Positions 43,548-49,165 of a DNA stretch of 49,165 bases are shown here, piece by piece. Under the pieces are notes generated by a model, which worked only from the letters and a program-made list of their open reading frames with translations, did not search any database and was not told where the DNA came from. This DNA comes from Eubacteriales bacterium. Its GTDB lineage: Bacteria > Bacillota > Clostridia > Peptostreptococcales > Anaerovoracaceae. The stretch lies in the NCBI GenBank assembly GCA_028680875.1, contig JAQUJQ010000001.1, positions 1-49,165 of the forward strand, given 5' to 3'. Positions within the stretch are counted from its first letter, which is position 1, and every line of letters begins with the position of its first letter. A program made the position numbers and the translations under genes.

Positions 43548-44744
43548 TTACCGCAATTTGTTTTTCAGAAATGATTTGCGGGCATACGCAAAGAAAAATA
43601 TTACTCCGAGCAGGTTGACGATGAAAGCAAGCCAAAAGGCGGACGAATACCCTCCGATATTTTCAGCAACAGCACCTCCTCCGATAATCCCGATTCCAAC
43701 CCCCAAATCCCATGAAGTGAGAATAGTAGAATTGGCCGTACCGCGCTGTTCATTCGGGGCAATATTCAAAAACATAGACTGCATGGCAGGATACATGTGG
43801 CCATTTCCGAGACCGATGATAAAAGCGGCGGCATAATAGCCGTATTCATTCGGCACGGCCACAAATAGCAGATACCCGAACAGCGACACAACTATCCCGA
43901 CCGAAGCATTTTTAGCTATCAAGCCCTTTCTCAATGATTTACCTCCTATAAGCCTTGAAATAATCAGGCCGAGAGCTAAAAGGAGAAAAAATGTGCCTGA
44001 GCCTGCCTTCATATTAAGCACTTCCTGACTGTAAATGGCGACGTAAGTTGACAATACTCCAAATGAAAATGCAACTGCGGCAATGCATACGCCTTGACTC
44101 CAGCCTTTTAGGAGAATAAATCTGTCGAGGGACAGCTTCTGCTTGTTAGGAACTATATCTCTCTCCTGACATTTTAAGGTAGAATTGATAACAAGACCTA
44201 CAAGACCGAAAATCAGTGAAATAGAGAACAATATGTCGTAGCTTCCCACCACTTCGTGCAAAATAAGACCTATAGAAGGACCGACCGCCATCGCAATATT
44301 ATTGCTAAGTCCGTAATAACCAATTCCTTCTGCACGCCTCTGCGAATGCAGCACATCAATTGCCATAGTGCTTGCCGCAACGGTTGTGGCTCCGAAAGGG
44401 GCTCCATGCAGAGTTCTGATAAGAGCAAACAGGGCAAGAGAAGCCGTTATGTAATATCCTGCAAAGAACAAAGCAAATGCGGCATAACATATCAGAAGGA
44501 CCTTTTTTCGAGGGTAACTATCTACAATATATCCGCTGAACAATCTGATTATCAGGGCAGTGACAGTATAACCGCTTAGCACTATCCCTATCATAGCCTT
44601 GTCTGACCCGAATGTATCCCTCAAAAATAGCGGCAGGAGAGGGGCTATCAGATAAAACGCAAAATACATCATGAAATTGGCAATCCACACCTTCAGGTAA
44701 TTGCTGTTCCACAACTTCGGAAGAACTTCTGCATCTGCTTTCAT
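43548..44744 (-). CDS. MFS transporter
   Basis: The 398-aa membrane protein has about 12 hydrophobic helices and the MFS motif A-like loop GYIVDSYPRKKVLL after helix 2, and GLGNGHMYPAMQSMF in the second half. MFS proteins export drugs or import metabolites; the closest type looks like a drug/small-metabolite exporter of the YfcJ/YhhS group. It is preceded on the same strand by a 44-codon ORF and followed by the GyrI-like gene. Confidence 0.85.
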   Translation of the reverse strand: MKADAEVLPKLWNSNYLKVWIANFMMYFAFYLIAPLLPLFLRDTFGSDKAMIGIVLSGYTVTALIIRLFSGYIVDSYPRKKVLLICYAAFALFFAGYYITASLALFALIRTLHGAPFGATTVAASTMAIDVLHSQRRAEGIGYYGLSNNIAMAVGPSIGLILHEVVGSYDILFSISLIFGLVGLVINSTLKCQERDIVPNKQKLSLDRFILLKGWSQGVCIAAVAFSFGVLSTYVAIYSQEVLNMKAGSGTFFLLLALGLIISRLIGGKSLRKGLIAKNASVGIVVSLFGYLLFVAVPNEYGYYAAAFIIGLGNGHMYPAMQSMFLNIAPNEQRGTANSTILTSWDLGVGIGIIGGGAVAENIGGYSSAFWLAFIVNLLGVIFFFAYARKSFLKNKLR

Positions 44745-44780
44745 TATTACTAAAAATCGAAACCTGATTACATTATTGCG

Positions 44781-44915
44781 TCAATATTGCCTGAGTAATT
44801 CCCATGCTTTTGACGTATCTTTCATGCCGTCAAAACCCCATTCGTCGATATTCTTCAGATAGCCGCTCTCAGTTCCATTGTCTCCTTTTCTCGGATAAAT
44901 CAATCTCGGATTCAT
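44781..44915 (-). CDS. Small protein, 44 aa
   Basis: A short ORF with a good composition, MNPRLIYPRKGDNGTESGYL then KNIDEWGFDGMKDTSKAWEL, ending LRQY. It lies 36 bases upstream of the MFS gene on the same strand, so it could be its leader gene or an independent small protein. No family is recognised. It could also be the end of a larger lost gene. Confidence 0.45.
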   Translation of the reverse strand: MNPRLIYPRKGDNGTESGYLKNIDEWGFDGMKDTSKAWELLRQY

Positions 44916-45167
44916 ATAAATAAGATTAATAGTGCAAAAGTAACGTTTTTATGCAGTTTATTGAACATCACACTACCACAAATCACCCTTTTATCATTCC
45001 ACTCCATGATAAAGAAATTATTGCGCGGGGCAGAGCGTTTCGATTTAATGGGCTATATATCAGATATTTTAGTACGCAACAGGCGCAACTTGCATCCGAT
45101 GCCGTCACAGAAGTGTATTTTCTTGATATTTGTTTATATTTTTGCAAGGACAAAAAGAACAACTATC

Positions 45168-45824
45168 ATGGCATTCAATCAAATTCTTTCCGCTGTAAAC
45201 GGGACACTCCTGCCGGAACAAGACTCTTTAGGCAGGTATCTATATAATGGTGAGTATTACGACCTGCCGGCAAGCATAATAAAGTTGTCGGAACTCGAAA
45301 GAGAAAAGACCATCCTGATTATTGCAATAATCGCCGTATCAATAGTTGTCGTCATGGCCTGCATATATACCTTCTATATATTGAGGAAAAGAAAACGTGA
45401 ACTTGACAACACATCATTGCAAAATCAGCTGCTCAAGCACTCTGCCGAGATGCTTCCAAAGTTTACAGACAAAGTAAATACCCTCTCGAACAAAAGCCTG
45501 AGACTCTCCGAAGAGTTGTTTGACGAATTTCAGGAGGCCATCGACCAGGTAAAAACGACACAGAAACAGAATCTCTCGGTTATCGTCAATGACAAGGAAT
45601 TTCAGACAAAATATCCGTTCATAAACGACTTCCCGTCACTCACAAACCTTGAAAAGACCATATTTGTCCTCTACGAACAACAGTTCAAGACACAGGAAAT
45701 AGCTCTGATCCTGAATATTACCGACAATAATGTCAGAGCCGTAAAAGCTAAAATAAAGAATAAGATACTGCAGACCAAGGCGCCGGACAAGCAGTCTTAT
45801 AATAATTACAAAATATTCAAATAA
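45168..45824 (+). CDS. Membrane-anchored LuxR-like HTH regulator
   Basis: From the ATG at 45168 this is a 218-aa protein with one transmembrane helix (ILIIAIIAVSIVVVMACIYT, residues about 45-66), a coiled-coil stretch (residues about 75-125), and a C-terminal helix-turn-helix (LTNLEKTIFVLYEQQFKTQE, then IALILNITDNNVRAVKAKIK). This is the design of Bacteroidetes regulators in which a membrane anchor and coiled coil link to a LuxR-type HTH, often with TPR repeats in front. The TonB-like gene follows after 7 bases and may be its target or partner. The frame extends upstream to a TTG at 44961 without a better start. Confidence 0.65.
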   Translation: MAFNQILSAVNGTLLPEQDSLGRYLYNGEYYDLPASIIKLSELEREKTILIIAIIAVSIVVVMACIYTFYILRKRKRELDNTSLQNQLLKHSAEMLPKFTDKVNTLSNKSLRLSEELFDEFQEAIDQVKTTQKQNLSVIVNDKEFQTKYPFINDFPSLTNLEKTIFVLYEQQFKTQEIALILNITDNNVRAVKAKIKNKILQTKAPDKQSYNNYKIFK

Positions 45825-45831
45825 TCGTACC

Positions 45832-46236
45832 ATGAAACACAAGATTTTATTAGTAACGCTCCTGCTTTTGATTGCATCTGCAGGATATGCACAACAACAA
45901 GACAATAAAGATGAGGTAATTCCATTTGCCCTGGTGGAAGATAAGCCAAGCTTTATGGGTGGAAACGCAAATGAATTCTCAAAATGGGTGAGCACTCAGT
46001 TGAAGTATCCCAAAGAGGCCAAAGAAGCCAAACAAGCAGGCAGAGTGACATTGCAATTCACAGTTGACGTTGACGGCTCTGTCATAGACGTCCAGCTTCT
46101 CAGGGGCACCAGAAGCAAAGCTCTCAATGACGAAGCCATAAGAGTTACCAAAAGTTCTCCAAAATGGACCCCGGGTAAACACAAAGGCAAAGTAGTAAAA
46201 GTCACATACGTCTTTCCTGTCATATTCCAACTATAA
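45832..46236 (+). CDS. TonB C-terminal domain protein
   Basis: The 134-aa protein has a signal peptide (LLLLIASAGYAQQ) and one TonB C-terminal domain: VSTQLKYPKEAKEAKQAGRV, then TLQFTVDVDGSVIDVQLLRG, and DEAIRVTKSSPKWTPGKHKG. It lacks the inner-membrane anchor and proline-rich span of a true TonB, so it is a short periplasmic form. It lies in a set with a membrane-anchored regulator upstream and a TPR protein downstream. Confidence 0.85.
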   Translation: MKHKILLVTLLLLIASAGYAQQQDNKDEVIPFALVEDKPSFMGGNANEFSKWVSTQLKYPKEAKEAKQAGRVTLQFTVDVDGSVIDVQLLRGTRSKALNDEAIRVTKSSPKWTPGKHKGKVVKVTYVFPVIFQL

Positions 46237-47529
46237 CAGACTGAAAAACTACTATCTATCCTGTCCGTTCTCTCCTGCGTAACCGTATCTTTGTATGGTC
46301 AGGAACTTGAATCTGCAATCAATGGCTACAACTTTCAAAAGGCTGTAGCCATTATTGACACCCTTCTGTCCGATAATCCCACTCTCGATTCGGCCAAAGT
46401 CCGCTCACTCAGCCTCCAAAAGGTAAAATGTCTGAAAAAGCTCTACAAATACAATGATGCCATCACAACCATATCTTCCTTAATGGGTCCGGCACCTGAC
46501 AACGAGTTGTTGAACGAACTCGCAGAGTGTCATACACTTAACGGTAATCTTGAGGATGCAGTCTCCTGCTATTCCCTGTTGAGCATCACCAATCCTGACA
46601 ATCTGTACTACCAGATTCAGAAATGCGGTCTGCTCTACAAGATGGATAACTACAACGAAGCCATAGACATCGGAAAAGAAATAATTGCAAAGGATTCGAT
46701 TCCGGCCATTGTATCAATAGTTGCAAACAGCTATAATCTCGCCGACCAACCGGATTCAGCAGTGGTCTATTACTATAAATTACTGTCACTCACCCCTTTC
46801 AATGACAAGGTAATCAGTAAACTTTCCAACCTGCTTCTATTGGACAAACAATACGACACTGTCATCAATCTGACACAACAATATTTGGAGCAAGACTCTA
46901 CAAATCTTATAATCAATCCGATATATGGTCTTGCACTTCATTTGAAGGGGAACTATCCACTGTCACATGAAGTATTTACTAAGCAATTGGAGCTTGACGG
47001 AGACTCTTTCATGACCTATTATTATCTCGGGATGAACAACTTCCTGATGAACAATATGTTTAAAGCCGAAAAAGAATTTGAGAAAGCATACCTGATAGAT
47101 TCGTTAAACGTCAATGTAATCTATCATCTTGCATACTCCAAAGGGTGGCAGAAATACAAATTTGACGAAGAGGCCAAAAGACTGTACGACAAAGCGCTAT
47201 CCATGCTTCAACCGGACAGTTTGATGGTAAGCAAGATTTACACCGGATATGCCGTGGCTTATTTCGGCAGTCGCCAGTACAAAGATGCCATTACATACTA
47301 CAAACTTGGTTATCAATACGACAACACTTCTATAACTAACTTATCTACAATAGGTTACTGTTACAAACAGCTCAAGGATTACAAATCTGCCATCGATTAT
47401 TACAAACGTTTCCTCTCAAAAGCAAAACCCGGGACAAAATCATACCAATTTGTGGAAAAAAGTATTGAGCTTGTCAACGGCAAACTCTTTATGGAAGAGC
47501 CTCCAGAGCCCAAAGCCGTCAAAAAATAA
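46237..47529 (+). CDS. Tetratricopeptide-repeat protein without an ATG start
   Basis: The frame encodes about 430 residues with eight or more TPR-like helical pairs, for example YYQIQKCGLLYKMDNYNEAI and LSTIGYCYKQLKDYKSAIDY. The first in-frame start-type codon is a TTG at 46291, but coding-like sequence extends upstream to the TonB stop and reads KLLSILSVLSCVTVSLYGQE, a good signal peptide without Met. The bases CTGAAAAAC at 46241-46249 look like a damaged ATGAAAAAAC. The protein is likely an exported scaffold; the start may be mutated, or translation may use CTG/TTG. Confidence 0.7.
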   Translation, partial: QTEKLLSILSVLSCVTVSLYGQELESAINGYNFQKAVAIIDTLLSDNPTLDSAKVRSLSLQKVKCLKKLYKYNDAITTISSLMGPAPDNELLNELAECHTLNGNLEDAVSCYSLLSITNPDNLYYQIQKCGLLYKMDNYNEAIDIGKEIIAKDSIPAIVSIVANSYNLADQPDSAVVYYYKLLSLTPFNDKVISKLSNLLLLDKQYDTVINLTQQYLEQDSTNLIINPIYGLALHLKGNYPLSHEVFTKQLELDGDSFMTYYYLGMNNFLMNNMFKAEKEFEKAYLIDSLNVNVIYHLAYSKGWQKYKFDEEAKRLYDKALSMLQPDSLMVSKIYTGYAVAYFGSRQYKDAITYYKLGYQYDNTSITNLSTIGYCYKQLKDYKSAIDYYKRFLSKAKPGTKSYQFVEKSIELVNGKLFMEEPPEPKAVKK

Positions 47530-47599
47530 TCAGGCCGGTTTGAAACTATCATCTCCCTCATTTTAAGCCAAAAATGAGAGAGATGCTCTTTGCGAGTCA

Positions 47600-47770
47600 A
47601 CTATTTTCAGGACAAGACAGGTTGCTATTTGGTACGTAATGAAAAAAAATCATCCATGGTGGTACAGCCCTATAACCGGTAATGAGTTCCAGACCAGTTA
47701 TCACAAGAGCGAAGAGGTTAAAAATGGAACAAGATTATCAATCAGTAAAATATCAGGGGTTAAACTCTAA
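47600..47770 (+). pseudogene. hicA toxin remnant (frameshifted)
   Basis: In one frame the sequence reads TGCYLVRNEKK and in the next NHPWWYSPITGNEFQTSYHK, SEEVKNGTRLSISKISGVKL, stop at 47768-47770. Together they resemble HicA-type mRNA interferases, which have GCYLVR-x-GKNH-WWYSP and a C-terminal HKS-EV-GT-SI-K-AG motif. A run of eight A at about 47642-47650 marks the frameshift; one A fewer would join the frames. No proper N-terminal start is visible, so the toxin is probably dead. The HicB antitoxin follows 20 bases downstream. Confidence 0.5.
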
Positions 47771-47776
47771 CCCCTG
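47754..47776. promoter_or_regulatory. Perfect 9-bp inverted repeat before hicB
   Basis: CAGGGGTTA (47754-47762), 5-base loop AACTC, TAACCCCTG (47768-47776), just before an AAAGGAG ribosome binding site and the hicB ATG at 47791. It may be the HicB operator or an RNA hairpin that controls hicB translation. Confidence 0.55.
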
Positions 47777-47790
47777 AAAAAGGAGTAAAT

Positions 47791-48201
47791 ATGATTATTA
47801 AAGCAATTATCGAAAGAGGAACAGATGGGTCTTATGATATTCACTTTGATTCAGAAGAAGCATCAGTTGTCCCTTTCTCTCTGTTGGGACAGGGAAAGAG
47901 TGTAAAAGAAGCTATTCGGGATTTTTATGAGAGTAGAGATGAATTGAAAAATCATTATAATGAACTAAATAGGGAATTTCCGGACATTGAATTCCATTTT
48001 AAATACGATATGGCTTCATTTTTGGAATATTATTCGGGAGTTCTCACATTGGCCGGATTGGAAAGATTGACAGGGATAAATCAGGGTCAGTTGAGCCATT
48101 ATGTAACAGGTCATCGCAAGCCGAGCGCCAAAACGGTATTGAAGATTGAACAATCAATCCATTCGTTCAGCAAAGAATTAAGCCAAGTGAATTTTGTTTG
48201 A
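47791..48201 (+). CDS. hicB: HicB-type antitoxin with HTH domain
   Basis: The 136-aa protein has a degraded RNase-H-like HicB fold at the N terminus (KAIIERGTDGSYDIHFDSEE, then LGQGKSVKEAIRDFYESRDE) and an XRE-type HTH at the C terminus (LERLTGINQGQLSHYVTGHR, KPSAKTVLKIEQ). HicB neutralises HicA and represses its operon. The partner upstream is frameshifted, so the antitoxin is now without an active cognate toxin here. A strong ribosome binding site (AAAGGAG) precedes the start. Confidence 0.8.
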   Translation: MIIKAIIERGTDGSYDIHFDSEEASVVPFSLLGQGKSVKEAIRDFYESRDELKNHYNELNREFPDIEFHFKYDMASFLEYYSGVLTLAGLERLTGINQGQLSHYVTGHRKPSAKTVLKIEQSIHSFSKELSQVNFV

Positions 48202-48225
48202 TTAACGCTCAACAATAATTTGGCA

Positions 48226-48258
48226 GGAGGATGGCTGTTTGTCAGTCATCCTCTTTTT
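48226..48258 (+). terminator. Terminator after hicB
   Basis: An 11-bp stem with one G-T mismatch (GAGGATGGCTG / CAGTCATCCTC) is followed by five T, 25 bases after the hicB stop. Confidence 0.8.
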
Positions 48259-48341
48259 AACATCCTCCATGCAATCATCAGTACAGCGAGGATAAGGCCG
48301 GCAATACCTGTCCACATTAACGCTTCCTGCCACCATTTCAT
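48246..48341 (-). CDS. Single-pass membrane microprotein, 31 aa
   Basis: A short ORF reading MKWWQEALMWTGIAGLILAV then LMIAWRMLKRG: amphipathic start, one transmembrane helix and a positively charged end, which is the usual form of small membrane proteins. Its end overlaps the hicB terminator. There is no clear promoter, so it may be chance. Confidence 0.3.
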   Translation of the reverse strand: MKWWQEALMWTGIAGLILAVLMIAWRMLKRG

Positions 48342-48388
48342 AATACCTGATTGCGTATAATTACCTCTTTTTCGGACGTGGCTGCTGT

Positions 48389-48422
48389 CCTTCATTTTCA
48401 TCCCAAATTACAATGATTAAGG
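48389..48422 (+). repeat. 34-bp direct repeat, copy 1
   Basis: The sequence starts CCTTCATTTTCATCCCAAAT and ends CAATGATTAAGG. It differs by one base (C for T at the eleventh position) from the copies at 48709 and 49005. Its ends are an imperfect dyad (CCTT.AT...AT.AAGG). The 247-bp inverted duplication begins at the next base. Confidence 0.85.
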
Positions 48423-48669
48423 ACTTGACGAGCACCTCAGTTTGAACTTATAAGAATTACTTGTGAGTTCGATTTTCCAATAGATAGCCTAATGTTCTAA
48501 TCATGTTCAAATTATAATGTACATTGCTTATTACCAGACAAGAACCTTCTTGGCGAACTTGTAAGAAATCCTTACAAGTTGGCTATTTCGGAGCATTACC
48601 ACCCAAATACCATAAACCTCCTCTTGATTTATCATCTCCATTATTTATTTTTGCATTGGTGATTGGATA
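48423..48669 (-). repeat. 247-bp inverted duplication, right copy
   Basis: Reverse complement of 35646-35892. On one side its homology ends exactly at the 34-bp repeat (48422/48423). On the other it fades within the last part of the segment (48670-48708), which on the minus strand still resembles the gene 3' end seen at 35620-35645. Confidence 0.85.
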
Positions 48670-48708
48670 TTGTGAGGCAAGTACCATCATGCTCTGTCAC
48701 GTATTGAC

Positions 48709-48742
48709 CCTTCATTTTTATCCCAAATTACAATGATTAAGG
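48709..48742 (+). repeat. 34-bp direct repeat, copy 2
   Basis: Identical to copy 3 and with one difference to copy 1. It joins the end of the 247-bp-containing segment to a fragment of a SusC-type gene. Confidence 0.85.
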
Positions 48743-49004
48743 CAAATCCCTTGTAGGACAGTGAGTTGGTTAAAGAAGCATTGTATGGTGGATTGTATGT
48801 TCCCGAATATACAAGGTCGTCTTTGTTCAGTTCGCTATATTTCAAGGTCTCGCTGCCATCGGCCCTGATTGCAATAGGAGCACCTTTTTCGCTCAGTCCT
48901 TTGTATTTTACACTGAATAATGCATCCATAGGATAGCCTTCTCTATTATTTAAGCCACTCCAATAACTGCTTGCAGATTCACTTGTGGTTTCAATCTTGG
49001 TAAT
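48743..49004 (-). pseudogene. SusC-type TonB-dependent receptor fragment
   Basis: On the minus strand, directly after copy 3 of the 34-bp repeat, the frame reads RITKIETTSESASSYWSGLN, NREGYPMDALFSVKYKGLSE and ends NPPYNASLTNSLSYKGFA at copy 2. This is the C-terminal region of a SusC/RagA receptor (DLVYSGT-NP-Y...SYKGF motif), about 87 residues of a protein that normally has about 1000. Both ends are cut precisely by the repeat, so it is an isolated gene fragment. Confidence 0.75.
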
Positions 49005-49038
49005 CCTTCATTTTTATCCCAAATTACAATGATTAAGG
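49005..49038 (+). repeat. 34-bp direct repeat, copy 3
   Basis: Same sequence and orientation as copies 1 and 2. The distances between copies are 320 and 296 bases from start to start. Confidence 0.85.
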
Positions 49039-49165
49039 ACATCGTGGATTTATCATTATTGAGGGTAAATTGTCTTGAAGATGTAGGGACGGTTACTGTA
49101 TCTGTAAGGAACACATCCACAGGTGATGTGATTACCGATTCGTTCAACTCCGTTAGCGGGCAGGC
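49039..49165 (-). pseudogene. Fragment of an unidentified gene, cut by the repeat and by the window edge
   Basis: On the minus strand the frame enters from the right edge and reads PLTELNESVITSPVDVFLTD, TVTVPTSSRQFTLNNDKSTM before running into the 34-bp repeat. The strand pattern looks like a surface or lipoprotein beta domain of Bacteroidetes. The family was not recognised. The continuation lies outside the window. Confidence 0.45.

Noticed and set aside
48389..49038. A second CRISPR array
   Set aside because: The intervals between the 34-bp repeats are about 260-290 bases and contain gene fragments, far longer than spacers.

Overview
The window looks like a chromosomal stretch of a Bacteroidales bacterium (Bacteroides/Parabacteroides-like; genus not resolved). 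The evidence is the Bacteroidetes-type promoters (TTTG, about 19 bases, TAnnTTTG), the SusC-type fragments, the BT4734/VirE and DUF3987 primase genes, the RteC-like gene, and the large type II-C Cas9 with a 47-bp repeat.

Layout. 1-5.8 kb: ordinary chromosomal genes (DsrE-like end, thioredoxin lipoprotein, MarR regulator, acyltransferase, a BlaI/M56 sensor pair, a DUF3298-type lipoprotein). 5.9-13.35 kb: a type II-C CRISPR-Cas locus with tracrRNA (minus strand), cas9 (1457 aa), a BRO-N/DinD-like gene placed inside the operon, cas1, cas2 and the first part of the array (9 repeats, 8 spacers). 13.35-35.1 kb: an integrated mobile element of about 21.75 kb that splits the CRISPR array inside a repeat. 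35.1-35.5 kb: the rest of the array (5 spacers), ending in a truncated repeat. 35.5-48.2 kb: chromosomal genes (a nonsense-mutated M28 peptidase, Fic protein, deacetylase lipoprotein, RhlE helicase, YbaK-like deacylase, CAT-like acetyltransferase, MFS transporter, TonB and TPR proteins, HicB). 48.2-49.2 kb: fragments of unrelated genes separated by three direct copies of a 34-bp sequence. A 247-bp inverted duplication flanks the 36-48 kb block.

The mobile element is packed with cargo. From its left end it holds a phage-like lysis cassette (DUF6266, holin, P5-type lysin, spanin-like lipoprotein), a gene-free G-rich region with diverged direct repeats, and candidate iterons. It then holds one long minus-strand defence operon: XRE regulator, SIR2, HerA, QatA, QatB, QatC, QatD and an AlbA_2/Schlafen-like gene. 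This is followed by primase-type genes, two small excisionase-like HTH proteins, an RteC-like regulator, an ABC-F protein with an attenuator-like leader, and a tyrosine integrase. Direct repeats of a GAAACGGTTT-type motif at both ends look like integrase arm sites. No capsid, terminase, relaxase or conjugation genes are visible, so it looks like a helper-dependent element (satellite or mobilizable island).

How the parts fit. The CRISPR repeat carries a Bacteroidetes promoter pointing along the crRNA strand (minus), so each spacer can be transcribed locally and the array may survive being cut in two. The window thus stacks three anti-phage systems (Cas9, SIR2-HerA, Qat) at one site, two of them delivered by an element that appears to use a CRISPR repeat as its integration site.
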